Below are positions 8,158 through 16,609 of a stretch of 36,444 nucleotides of DNA, one piece after another. Source of the DNA: Hyphomicrobiales bacterium (GTDB taxonomy: Bacteria > Pseudomonadota > Alphaproteobacteria > Rhizobiales > Rhizobiaceae); contig UCHD01000027.1 of the NCBI GenBank assembly GCA_900472175.1, positions 1-36,444 on the forward strand. Direction: 5' to 3'. How positions within the stretch are numbered: position 1 is the first letter of the stretch; every line of letters begins with the position of its first letter. Both the position numbers and the translations under genes were made by a program. The notes beneath the pieces are model-generated. The model saw only the letters and a program-made list of their open reading frames with translations. It made no database searches and was not told the DNA's origin.

Positions 8158-8428
8158 TGGTGCATAATTTTCCCAAGCTTGGAGGGATGCACTATGGGAC
8201 AAATCTACACGGCAGCGCCACGACGACAGAGGCAATCCGTCGAGCAATACAAAATAGTCAAGAGAGCCTGAGAGCATCGAAGCGCTACGGGATCAACCAG
8301 AAGACCGTCGCCAAGTGGAAGAAACGGACATCGGTTGCCGATCTGGCGACCGGGCCGAAGGAGCCGAAGTCGACGGTCTTGTCACCTGAGGAAGAGGCAG
8401 TCATCGTCGCCTTTCGCAAGCACCTAAG
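8158..8428 (+). pseudogene. IS481-family transposase, 5' fragment with frameshift
   Basis: The N-terminal helix-turn-helix part of an IS481-type transposase is clear: HGSATTTEAIRRAIQNSQES, then KRYGINQKTVAKWKKRTS, GPKEPKSTVLS and EEEAVIVAFRKH. The native ATG at 8194 (MGQIY) is out of frame with this because one base is missing near 8207. Similarity stops after AFRKH, so the catalytic domain is absent. The 8429-8582 sequence that follows is unrelated and I could not identify it. Confidence 0.75.
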
Positions 8429-8582
8429 ACTCGATCCACCCAAGACGGTGCTTGATACCCGGGAACGAAACCCTCCCCAAAGTCGCGTGCGAGATTGTCG
8501 TACGTGGTCTCGGGCTTCGTTACCGCCAAATGACTGGACCACCGGGTGCTATTGGGTCCCCAAGTCTGCCTAGGAAACTGTT

Positions 8583-9668
8583 CTAACTAGAACTTGTGAT
8601 CCGGGCGCCTGTTTCGGCGTCGAAAAGATGTATGCCGTGTTCCGCCAACCGCACGATGAAACCCTCGCCGATCGCGGGGATGGTTGAATTGCCGTCCAGT
8701 ACGGTCGTCACAGATCCTCCTGCCGAGTCCATTGTCACGTGAGTTTGTGCGCCGGTAGGTTCGACCATGCGGACAATGCCCTTAAGCTCAACGCCTGTCC
8801 CTGCAATCCCCAGCTGCTCTGGACGAATACCGATTTTGATTGCTTGCTGGTCAGCAAGCCGTACATTTTCGGGCAGAGGCACGCGCGTATAATCCCCCAG
8901 GATGGCGAACAAACCGCTAGGGTCTCGATGGGCGACCGCATCGAGTACGTTCATAGAGGGCGATCCAATAAAGCCGGCAACGAACAGGTTCGCTGGATTG
9001 CGATAGAGTTCCAGGGGGCTGCCCTGCTGTTCAATCCTGCCCTTGTTCAGCACCACGATCCGATCGGCCAACGTCATCGCTTCGATCTGATCGTGAGTCA
9101 CGTAAATCGAGGTGGTGCGTACTTTCTGGTGCAGAGTTTTGATTTCGGCGCGCATCTGCACTCGCAGCTTGGCATCGAGATTGGACAAAGGTTCGTCAAA
9201 CAGGAACACCGCTGGATTGCGCACCACCGCACGCCCCATCGCCACACGCTGCCGCTGCCCACCGGAGAGCTGACTTGGCTTTCGGTCAAGCAGATCCTCG
9301 AGACCGAGCATTCGCGCTGCTTCGGCGATCTTTTGAGCGATTTGGGTTTTGGAATTGCCGGCAAGTTCCAAGTTGAAGGCCATGTTGCCGGCGACGGTCA
9401 TGTGGGGGTAGAGCGCATAGGACTGAAACACCATCGCTACGTTGCGCTGACGTGGCGTTAAGTTGTTAACCACGGCATCGCCGATCGAAACCTCCCCTTC
9501 GGTGATCGGCTCGAGCCCGGCGATCATCCGGAGAAGTGTCGATTTCCCGCAACCAGACGGCCCTACCAAGGCGACGAATTCGCCATCCCCGATATCCAGA
9601 TCGACCCCATGGATGATCGCGACATTGCCGTAGTGTTTCTTGATGCTGTCCAACGTGATTGTGGCCAT
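8583..9668 (-). CDS. ABC transporter ATP-binding protein, MalK/UgpC type (alpha-galactoside operon 1)
   Basis: This 361-residue ATPase has Walker [10 protein letters not shown] at about 36-44, the Q-loop [19 protein letters not shown], Walker [12 protein letters not shown], the H-loop [11 protein letters not shown] and a C-terminal TOBE domain (GIRPEQLGI). It belongs to the CUT1 sugar-import family. It is the last gene of a five-gene leftward operon and follows the alpha-galactosidase by 29 bp, so it should energise the permease pair encoded at 13237-15014. Its ribosome site is weak (AAAGAGAAC). The stop lies directly beside insertion-sequence debris, so the operon has been cut close to its end, or the debris accumulated there. 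Confidence 0.93.
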   Translation of the reverse strand: MATITLDSIKKHYGNVAIIHGVDLDIGDGEFVALVGPSGCGKSTLLRMIAGLEPITEGEVSIGDAVVNNLTPRQRNVAMVFQSYALYPHMTVAGNMAFNLELAGNSKTQIAQKIAEAARMLGLEDLLDRKPSQLSGGQRQRVAMGRAVVRNPAVFLFDEPLSNLDAKLRVQMRAEIKTLHQKVRTTSIYVTHDQIEAMTLADRIVVLNKGRIEQQGSPLELYRNPANLFVAGFIGSPSMNVLDAVAHRDPSGLFAILGDYTRVPLPENVRLADQQAIKIGIRPEQLGIAGTGVELKGIVRMVEPTGAQTHVTMDSAGGSVTTVLDGNSTIPAIGEGFIVRLAEHGIHLFDAETGARITSSS

Positions 9669-9697
9669 GGCTCAGTTCTCTTTCTACCGGTGTTCCA

Positions 9698-11788
9698 TCA
9701 GGCGACCTGGCGAATCCGCCGCACGGTGCTTTCCAGGTTGTTTAGCGAAATAGCCGCGCCCAGTTCGCGCCAGGCCGCGCCGCTTCGTTGCCCTTCGATG
9801 CCCTCAATGGTGTAGAAACTCTCGTCGGCAAGGCCGTCGATATAGATAGCGGGACTCATGCCCCAGCGAGCTTCACCAACCCGGAACACGAACAACACCG
9901 CTTCGCTCTTGTCCTTGGCCACATAAACTGCCGCACTCGTGGCATGGGCGTGCGCCGAGCGGAGCCGGTAGAGATCCCCGCCGACTATCAGATGGCGGAT
10001 ATCCTTATAGGCCTGGATGTGGATACGTGCCTGCTCCTGTTCATCCGCGCTCCAGTCCAATAGATTGCCGCCGACGCCGAGCGCGCCCATCATGCTAACG
10101 TGAAAGCGCAGGGCGAGGCTGAAGTCGCTACGCTCCTCATCGGTAACCCATGCCGCCATGGTGCTGGCGGGAAACAGTTGGGAATATCCTTCCTGTATCT
10201 GCAGGCGGCTCCTGGGAACGGTGTTGTCGCTGACCCAACTTTGTTCGGTCAGAGCCATCATCGCCAGATCGACGCGGCCGCCGCCGCCCGAGCAGTTTTC
10301 CCAGATGACGTTAGGGTGCCGCCGCCGTAGTTCGCCCCAGACCCTATACAACCCCTCGACATACCGGATCCAGATTTCGCGTGGCTCGCGCTCGGCATCG
10401 GGCCAGCCCGGCTCGGTGACATTACGGTTCATGTCCCACTTGATGAAGTCGATGGGATTTTCGCTCAGCAGTTTGTCGAAGATGGTGATGAGATAATCCT
10501 GCACGTCGAGGCGCGCCAGGTTCAACATGCTCTGGTGTCGCAGCAAGGTACGGTCGCGATTGGGAAAGTGGATGATCCAATCGGGGTGGTTGCGGTAGAG
10601 CGCAGAGTTCGGATTGACCATCTCGGGTTCGATCCAGACGCCAAACTGCATGCCCAGCTTACCGACGGCCTCGGCCAGACGAGCAAAGCCATCGGGAAAT
10701 TTGTCGGGATCTGGCCACCAGTCGCCCAGGCCCGCCTCGGCGGTCTTGCGGCCGGCGAACCAACCATCGTCAACCACAAACATTTCGACGCCCATGCGCG
10801 CCGCGCTCTCGGCCAAAGCAATCTGGGACTTTTCCTCAACGTCGAACTTGGTCGCATACCAGGAGTTATAGATAACGGGAGGAGAATATCCCGGACGGGG
10901 AGAGATGTGATCGCGGACGAGATCATGGAATAGGCGGCTGGCGGCGCCGAACCCTTCGCGGGTGAAGCCGAAGACGACGCCGGGGGTGGTCAGGGTTTCC
11001 CCGCCGGTGAGGTCCCATGCGAAATCGTGGTCGTTGATGCCGATGTGGAGAAGGCTGTGGCCATTGCGGGTCTGTTCGGCGATCAGCTTCCAGTTGCCGC
11101 TCCAGCGCAGGGCACCGAACCAGACGTCGCCACCGCTCTCGCTGGCCTGATAGCCGGGTTCGTTCCGGTCAATGGCAAAAAAGGGTGTGCCGTCGACTGA
11201 GGTAGTCATACGGCGGCTTTCCCGCACGATCGCGCCGTGCACGAAAGGTTCGCGGTTGATGCGGAACTCATCGCCCCAGCGGCCGTCCAAATGAGTCATG
11301 GCATAGGGGCGCGTGCCGGGAAGATTGAAGCTGGCGCTGAGAAGTCGCTCAAGCTTGATGGCTTGCGATCCGGTATTAGTGACACTGATAGAGCGTTCGA
11401 ACAGGTTCGGGGCCAGGATGGTGTAGCGGACCCGCGCTTCAAAGGGGTGGAAGGCATCCACCAACACGATGTCGAGCGTGTCGCCAGTGATGCTGGCGCT
11501 TTTGAACCGGGGGGCAAAGCCGCGCTCGCGGTTGGAGAAGGTGATATCGATAGTGCGCTCGGAATAGGCTCCGCGTTCGCCGGTGCCGATTTCGTGGCTG
11601 GTCCGATGCGCGGGAGGCTCGAACGCGTCCCAGCGGTCAGGAGAAATCGGGCGCGGATAGTCATTGGCGTTGGGCAGCCTGGCGCCCCAGTAGCAATGCG
11701 CCAGAACGCCCGCCTCGTCGAGGCCGAAAGCATAGGCACTGTCACCGGATTCGAGGAGCCAATAGTTTCCAAGGTCACGAATAAACAT
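9698..11788 (-). CDS. Alpha-galactosidase, glycoside hydrolase family 36 (operon 1)
   Basis: This 696-residue enzyme hydrolyses terminal alpha-1,6-galactosyl residues of sugars such as melibiose and raffinose. It has the GH36 N-terminal beta-sandwich (to about residue 310), then the barrel with YNSWYATKFDV and VDDGWF, nucleophile Asp452 in KWDMNRN, the NCSGGGGRVDLAMM loop, and acid/base Asp521 in WVSDNT. There is no signal peptide, so it acts on imported sugar in the cytoplasm. I chose the ATG at 11788 because it aligns with the start of the second GH36 protein in this window; a GTG 8 codons upstream is possible. It lies between the binding-protein and ATPase genes of the same operon. The two GH36 proteins are clearly related along their whole length but diverged. 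Confidence 0.94.
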   Translation of the reverse strand: MFIRDLGNYWLLESGDSAYAFGLDEAGVLAHCYWGARLPNANDYPRPISPDRWDAFEPPAHRTSHEIGTGERGAYSERTIDITFSNRERGFAPRFKSASITGDTLDIVLVDAFHPFEARVRYTILAPNLFERSISVTNTGSQAIKLERLLSASFNLPGTRPYAMTHLDGRWGDEFRINREPFVHGAIVRESRRMTTSVDGTPFFAIDRNEPGYQASESGGDVWFGALRWSGNWKLIAEQTRNGHSLLHIGINDHDFAWDLTGGETLTTPGVVFGFTREGFGAASRLFHDLVRDHISPRPGYSPPVIYNSWYATKFDVEEKSQIALAESAARMGVEMFVVDDGWFAGRKTAEAGLGDWWPDPDKFPDGFARLAEAVGKLGMQFGVWIEPEMVNPNSALYRNHPDWIIHFPNRDRTLLRHQSMLNLARLDVQDYLITIFDKLLSENPIDFIKWDMNRNVTEPGWPDAEREPREIWIRYVEGLYRVWGELRRRHPNVIWENCSGGGGRVDLAMMALTEQSWVSDNTVPRSRLQIQEGYSQLFPASTMAAWVTDEERSDFSLALRFHVSMMGALGVGGNLLDWSADEQEQARIHIQAYKDIRHLIVGGDLYRLRSAHAHATSAAVYVAKDKSEAVLFVFRVGEARWGMSPAIYIDGLADESFYTIEGIEGQRSGAAWRELGAAISLNNLESTVRRIRQVA

Positions 11789-11869
11789 CTTCAACGTCCA
11801 AATTTCCGGCACATTGCCGTGGGCAGGTGGGATAATGGGGCAAGCGACGATGCTCGCCCCCGATGAGAC

Positions 11870-13192
11870 TTAATTGTAGAGGGCGTTCACTTCCTTGATG
11901 CGCTCCAGGAAGGTTGTAGCGTCGATGCGGCCGCCGACATAATCCTCAAGCAGCGGATCGACGATGGCGGATACTTCCGCAACCTTGAAATCGATCGGAT
12001 ATGGTGTGAACGAACCGCCGCTTGGTGGCTCAATGAACGGGGCCAGGTCGAGATCGTGGGCCTTGTAGAAATCGGCGACCATCTGCGCCGGGCCTTGCTG
12101 GGCGGGGATCACCACGCCGCTCTTACCAACGATTTCTGCGCAGACGGGGCTCGCAAGGAACTTCATCCACTTCCAGGCTTCTTCCTTGTGCTGGGAGTTG
12201 ATGTAGATACTGTCAGCCAGACCATTGGCCATCGGGCGGATACCCTCCGGTCCTGCCGGCAGGCGGCCGATTGCAAGCTTGAACGGCGCATGACGCAGCG
12301 TCTCGATGTTCCAGTTGCCATTGAGCAGAACAGCAACCTTGCCGGCCTGGAACAGGGCTTCGGAGCCGAGCCCTCCTTTGGCAAGGTCTTCGAGCGGAGG
12401 GGCATAGCCCTTGACAATCATGCTCTTCCACCAGTCGAGTGTGGCTAGGAAGCGCGGGTCTTCATAGTTGAACTTGCCGGCGAAAGGCTTGTCCTGGAGC
12501 TTGAAGCCGGTGCTGGCGGCCAAGTCGGCCCAACTCGACTGACCCGACCATTCGACCATCGCAGTGGCGAAGCCATATTGGACGACCTTGGTTTTCTCGA
12601 AATCGGGGCTAAGGCCGTTCTTACCGTTCTGATCGATGGTCAATGCAGCGATTGTGGCCTCGAAAGTTCCCCCATCCTTTGGATTCCATGTCCATGTACC
12701 GGCAACCTTGCTATCGATGCCCGCCTTGGCCAGCATTTCGGGATTGTAGAAAACCCCGTCCATGCCGACGTCCTTGGGAATGCCATAGCGCGCGCCATCC
12801 CTGACCCATTCGCCGACCAGATTAACTGGCCTATAGATGGACAGGTCTACATTGTCCCGGGCAACCAACGGTCCGATATCAACAAGCTGTCCTTCCTCTG
12901 CGAGCTGGGGGAAACGCGAGACGTGGTTCCAGAACACATCATAGGCTTCCCCAGTAACCATCTGTGTGGTCAGGGTGGTCCAGTAGTCGTTCCAACCGAT
13001 CTGGTCGATGACGATTTTAATATCCGGATTCTCTGACTGGAACAGGTCCGCGCAGGCCCGATAAGGAGGGATTTGCGCGCTGTCCCAGATGCCGTAACGG
13101 ATTTGCGTTGTCGCAAGAGCCGACGGCGGCAAGAGCGAGGCAAGCGCGAGCCCCACAGTGATGATCTTTGATATGCTTCGTTTTACAGTCAT
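11870..13192 (-). CDS. ABC transporter sugar-binding protein (alpha-galactoside operon 1)
   Basis: This 440-residue periplasmic binding protein starts at an ATG with AGGAGG 6 nt upstream. Residues 1 to about 27 form a signal peptide (KRSISKIITVGLALASLLPP, cleavage near ALAT). The mature part follows the SBP_bac_1 fold, with TQMVTGEAYDVFWNHVSRFP near the usual ligand-facing loop and MANGLADSIYINSQHKEEAW in the second lobe. It lies 44 bp after the inner permease gene and 81 bp before the alpha-galactosidase, so an alpha-galactoside is the likely ligand. It is not a close copy of the binding protein of operon 2 (17857-19107), which suggests different substrate preference. Confidence 0.92.
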   Translation of the reverse strand: MTVKRSISKIITVGLALASLLPPSALATTQIRYGIWDSAQIPPYRACADLFQSENPDIKIVIDQIGWNDYWTTLTTQMVTGEAYDVFWNHVSRFPQLAEEGQLVDIGPLVARDNVDLSIYRPVNLVGEWVRDGARYGIPKDVGMDGVFYNPEMLAKAGIDSKVAGTWTWNPKDGGTFEATIAALTIDQNGKNGLSPDFEKTKVVQYGFATAMVEWSGQSSWADLAASTGFKLQDKPFAGKFNYEDPRFLATLDWWKSMIVKGYAPPLEDLAKGGLGSEALFQAGKVAVLLNGNWNIETLRHAPFKLAIGRLPAGPEGIRPMANGLADSIYINSQHKEEAWKWMKFLASPVCAEIVGKSGVVIPAQQGPAQMVADFYKAHDLDLAPFIEPPSGGSFTPYPIDFKVAEVSAIVDPLLEDYVGGRIDATTFLERIKEVNALYN

Positions 13193-13236
13193 TCGTTCCT
13201 CCTCATTGAACGGTGTGACCCACAGAACGCGCGGGG

Positions 13237-14148
13237 CTATTTCAGCCCAGAGAAACCTCCGAGGGAGTCGAGCATCTTCCGGCCGAGCAAGACCAGAAGC
13301 AGAAAAATAGGCAGCATCGAGATGGCCGAGGCAGCCATAAGGCCGGTGAAATCTGGAATGCCGCCCGGTGTTTGCTGCCGAAAGATCGCCAGCGCCACAT
13401 TGATGGTACGGGTAGCCTCATTGCGACCGGCGAGCAGCGGCCAGAGATATTCGTTCCAGGCTGCCAGCGCGTTGAAGATCACCAAGGTCGAAACGCCCGG
13501 TGTGGCCATCGGTAGTGTGATACGCCAGAAGCTTGTGAACACGCTGGCTCCATCGACACGTGCGGCCTCCTCGATTTCCCGGCTCATGGACAGGAAGTAC
13601 TGCCGCATGAAGAAGATCGAGATTGGCGAAAACAGGAAGAATGGCGCGATCAGGCCATGGAAAGTGTTGAGCCAGCCGAGCTGCCAAATGGTGATGTAAT
13701 TGGGGATGATCGTCACAATGCCCGGCACCATCAAAGCGCAGAGAAAGGCAGCAAAGACCGCGTTCTGGCCCGGAAATCTCAACCGCGCAAAGGCATAGGC
13801 CGCAAGTGTGGAGAACACCACCTGCCCGAACACCATGCCGAACATCATGATGGCAGTGTTGGTCAGATAGGCGACGAAATTGACAGAGGCGCCCGAACCG
13901 CCGGCCTGTTGGCTCTCCTCCAGGCTGAGGAGCCCCAGTACACGCTCAAAATTGATGATAGTGAGATTTTTTGGCAGCAGCCCTCCCGGGTTGCTGAAGA
14001 GCTCGGCCCCCGGACGAAGCGCCAACAGCAGCATCCACAGGATCGGGAACAGACTGACCAACAGAAAGATCAGCAATGCGATCCAGGCGATGACACGACC
14101 AGGAGAACGGAACAGGAGCAGATTGCGCATTTGGATTAGCTCTCTCAT
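13237..14148 (-). CDS. ABC sugar transporter permease, MalG type (operon 1)
   Basis: This 303-residue inner-membrane protein has about six hydrophobic segments (first at about residues 18-40) and the EAA loop EEAARVDGASVFTSFWRITL near residue 200, the contact site for the ATPase. It belongs to the binding-protein-dependent transport permease family, MalG side. Its start overlaps the stop of the upstream permease gene by ATGA, so the pair is probably translated together as a heterodimer. A loop of about 20 residues rich in Gly, Ser and Gln (SLEESQQAGGSGASVN) between the first two segments is longer than usual. Confidence 0.93.
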   Translation of the reverse strand: MRELIQMRNLLLFRSPGRVIAWIALLIFLLVSLFPILWMLLLALRPGAELFSNPGGLLPKNLTIINFERVLGLLSLEESQQAGGSGASVNFVAYLTNTAIMMFGMVFGQVVFSTLAAYAFARLRFPGQNAVFAAFLCALMVPGIVTIIPNYITIWQLGWLNTFHGLIAPFFLFSPISIFFMRQYFLSMSREIEEAARVDGASVFTSFWRITLPMATPGVSTLVIFNALAAWNEYLWPLLAGRNEATRTINVALAIFRQQTPGGIPDFTGLMAASAISMLPIFLLLVLLGRKMLDSLGGFSGLK

Positions 14149-15014
14149 GCCAGGTCCGACCGGTCGGCGCGGAGCACACGCAACTGGATCACCGAGATTA
14201 ACGTAACCAAGATAAGGACGGCGACACTCAAAGCCGTCGCGTAGCCCATGTTCAAGCGATTGAAGGCAAGCTCGTAAATATACCAGAGGATGGTGCGCGT
14301 CGCGTCGCCCGGCCCGCCACCGGTGGTAACCGCGATGGTGTCGAAAATTTGAAAACTGGAGATCACGCCAGTCACCAGCACAAAGGCGATGATCGGGCGG
14401 AGCAGCGGAACGGTGATCCGGAAGAACTGCGTCACCTCGCCAGCACCATCGATGGCGGCGGCCTCATAGAGATTGCGGGGGATTGCCTGCAACCCAGCAA
14501 AAAAGAACAGGGATGTGTAACCCACGCCACGCCAGATATTGACCAATGCCACGGTCGGCATTGCCTGGTCCGGTGAACCGAAGAACGGCTGGCGCGGCAA
14601 GCCGATGGATTGCATCAAGAGGTTCAGATATCCGAGCGATGGATGCAGCAGTATCACGCCAAGCAACGCTGCCACCACTCCTGACACCAGATAGGGCATG
14701 ATCAGGATAGAACGGACCAGCGTCGAGCGCGTCAGCCGGTTGAGCAACACAGCGAGGATCAACGCCAGGATAGTCTGAAGCGGAACAGCCAACACGACGT
14801 AGTACGCCGTGCGCCAGAGCGAACTCCAGAAGAGCCTGTCCGACAGCATCCGCTCGTAGTTGATCAGTCCCACATACTTGGCCGGGCCCAGCATGCTCCA
14901 ACTCGTGAAGCTTAAATAGATTCCCCGCGCTAGTGGGAAGAACGCAAACACCAGGAAACCAAAGAAGGCTGGCAAGATAAACAACCAGCCCGCAATTTTT
15001 TCTCTTCTCTCCAT
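14145..15014 (-). CDS. ABC sugar transporter permease, MalF type (operon 1)
   Basis: This 289-residue protein opens with a short basic stretch (MERREK) and a membrane segment (AGWLFILPAFFGFLVFAFFP), typical of MalF/UgpA-type permeases. The EAA loop reads YEAAAIDGAGEVTQFFRITV. The start at 15014 has GGGAG about 7 nt upstream; ATG at 15032 and a TTG at 15056 are in frame alternatives with poorer ribosome sites. It is the first gene of the leftward alpha-galactoside operon and is divergent from the GntR-type regulator. Palindromes with the core CATCTGATG lie between them. Confidence 0.92.
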   Translation of the reverse strand: MERREKIAGWLFILPAFFGFLVFAFFPLARGIYLSFTSWSMLGPAKYVGLINYERMLSDRLFWSSLWRTAYYVVLAVPLQTILALILAVLLNRLTRSTLVRSILIMPYLVSGVVAALLGVILLHPSLGYLNLLMQSIGLPRQPFFGSPDQAMPTVALVNIWRGVGYTSLFFFAGLQAIPRNLYEAAAIDGAGEVTQFFRITVPLLRPIIAFVLVTGVISSFQIFDTIAVTTGGGPGDATRTILWYIYELAFNRLNMGYATALSVAVLILVTLISVIQLRVLRADRSDLA

Positions 15015-15064
15015 CCTGCGGCTCCCTCGCATGACTCCGATCTTGTCGACAAACAATACACAAT

Positions 15065-15077
15065 ATCATCTGATGAT
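15065..15077. promoter_or_regulatory. Palindrome ATCATCTGATGAT, candidate GntR operator
   Basis: A perfect 5-bp-arm inverted repeat around CTG, 50 bp before the first operon gene. Its core CATCTGATG recurs at 15203-15211. In the 393-bp divergent gap this pair is the clearest candidate for binding by the adjacent FadR-type regulator. Inference only. Confidence 0.5.
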
Positions 15078-15202
15078 CAAGCTGGTGCCACAGTCTCCCG
15101 CGATTTTCTCGGAAGGATGAGACTATTGCATTGAAAATGCGTACTTATTATTGCTTCTACCTGAAGGAACGCCTTGCATTCGAGATAAGATTTTCCACAA
15201 TT

Positions 15203-15211
15203 CATCTGATG
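15203..15211. promoter_or_regulatory. Second copy of core CATCTGATG
   Basis: Exact repeat of the 9-bp palindromic core at 15067-15075, 136 bp away, in the same divergent gap. The flanks are weaker (TT...TT rather than AT...AT). The two sites could allow looping or separate control of the two directions. Confidence 0.42.
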
Positions 15212-15223
15212 TTTTATCGAAAA

Positions 15224-15236
15224 GTGTGGTACACAC
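15224..15236. promoter_or_regulatory. Palindrome GTGTGGTACACAC upstream of the GntR gene
   Basis: A perfect inverted repeat with 5-bp arms around GTA, 13 bp after the second CATCTGATG core. Its GGTAC centre resembles sites bound by FadR-type regulators, so it may be the autoregulatory operator or a site for another regulator. No experiment or comparison supports this yet. Confidence 0.4.
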
Positions 15237-15407
15237 CGGGAGATGGCCCGCAACAAACCAGTAGCGATGCCATCACTGGTAGGTTCAAAATGGCAAGACG
15301 GAATCACAGAATGCGTGCCTGCCGAGTTGCGACACAGCGTGCTTTTGTCAACCTGCCCGCATCGCAGTAGATAGAAATACTCTGCTTTACATGAAGAGGA
15401 AGACCAG

Positions 15408-16172
15408 TTGCCGGAAGTGTTTAGGGACGAGCCCAATGTTGCCACAGCTCTCGGCGAGCCGCCCGTCAAATTAAAGCCGCGCGTCCATCTTCAGGTCGTC
15501 AAGGCATTGGCCATGGCCATACTCAATCAGGAGTTCCGTCCCGGTTCGATGCTGCCGCCCGAGCCCGAACTCTGTGATCGTTTTCAGATCAGTCGCAGCG
15601 CGGTGCGCGAAGCGGTAAAGGTTCTCGGTGGGAAAGGCATGTTGGCGCCACGACCGCGCACTGGGACAGTCATTCGTCCTCGTGCGGAATGGAACCTGTT
15701 GGACACAGATCTGCTAACCTGGTCCATGGAGTTTGAGCCAAGGGCGGATTTTGTGCTCAGCCTGATTGAAGCACGTCAGGTTATTGAGCCAGCCGCCGCC
15801 CGGTTTGCCGCTTTTCGAGCAGCGCCGGAAGACATTCTCGTCGCGCAAGATGCTTATGATCGGATGGCGTCGGCCAAAGGCGAATTGGATTTTCCTCGCT
15901 TTAACGAGGCTGATATCGACTTTCACAAAGCACTGCTACGGGCAAGTAAGAATATCGTGTTCCAGCAATTGTCTACGACCATAGGCACGGCGCTTGCGTA
16001 CTCGTTCCGGCTGACAATTCATCGGGCTCGCGAACCAGGGGCGTCGCTCGCAAACCACGGCGAGGTGTTGGACCGGATCAGAGCGCGGGATCCCGAGGGT
16101 GCCTATTCATCGATGGCCAGATTGCTGGACATCGCCATTGTTGATTTGGGTTTATCGCCTTCCTTCAAGTAA
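15408..16172 (+). CDS. GntR-family transcriptional regulator, FadR subfamily
   Basis: This 254-residue protein has an N-terminal winged helix-turn-helix (about 25-95: LPPEPELCDRFQISRSAVRE, then GMLAPRPRTGTVI) and a C-terminal all-helical FCD domain (about 105-235) with the metal-ligand pattern of that family (DIDFHKALL, then NHGEVLDRI). The start is a TTG preceded by GAGGAAG at about 7 nt; the nearby ATG at 15391 is out of frame. It is divergent from alpha-galactoside operon 1 and most likely represses it, with release by a sugar or sugar acid. FCD regulators often sense acids, so the ligand could be a galactose catabolite instead of the disaccharide. Confidence 0.9.
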   Translation: MPEVFRDEPNVATALGEPPVKLKPRVHLQVVKALAMAILNQEFRPGSMLPPEPELCDRFQISRSAVREAVKVLGGKGMLAPRPRTGTVIRPRAEWNLLDTDLLTWSMEFEPRADFVLSLIEARQVIEPAAARFAAFRAAPEDILVAQDAYDRMASAKGELDFPRFNEADIDFHKALLRASKNIVFQQLSTTIGTALAYSFRLTIHRAREPGASLANHGEVLDRIRARDPEGAYSSMARLLDIAIVDLGLSPSFK

Positions 16173-16264
16173 CTTGGATGTCTTGGTCTCGGGTAGCGGT
16201 AGCGGCGGAGACTATGAGCCGAATTCGCGACTCGATGGGCACTGTTACGTTAACCGGGCATCGA

Positions 16265-16393
16265 TCAAAATGTGAGATCTGGTGCATAAGCAGATTTGCC
16301 CGTGATCCAGGGCAGTTTCATGCCGACGATGACCGCAGCGACTTCCTCACCGGGATCGACCTCATTCTTGGCGGTATCGACTCGCGAACGGAC
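16265..16393 (-). pseudogene. Short remnant of a protein C-terminus (unidentified)
   Basis: In the 437-bp gap between the two convergent regulators a 42-codon open frame reads protein-like (DPGEEVAAVIVGMKLPWITG, ending APDLTF-stop), with an in-frame stop immediately upstream and no start. I suspect the tail of a decayed gene but do not recognise the family. The rest of the gap shows no gene, and no convincing terminator hairpin was seen. Confidence 0.3.
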
Positions 16394-16609
16394 TTATTTT
16401 GAGGTCGATAGACGGCTCTCTAGTCTAGGGCGACGGCGCCGCTGGCGACGAGGCCCGTAGGACAGCTTGCCGTTTGCAAGGATACTATGCCCAGGAGCTA
16501 CAGGTCCAAAGGCTGACTACTTCATCGGAACCGGCGAGTTTTACAGTTCAATTTCAACCAGATGGATTGATTGCAACAGAGTCGACCATATTATGCTTGC
16601 TGCATGAGT

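Noticed and set aside
8429..8582. Possible gene tail reading ACEIVVRGLGLRYRQMTG
   Set aside because: Protein-like in one frame but only about 40 codons, without a start or known family. Kept only as unexplained sequence beside the IS481-type remnant.
16178..16402. Open frame of 74 codons after the GntR gene
   Set aside because: No ribosome site, no recognisable motif, and a more protein-like remnant lies on the other strand over the same bases.
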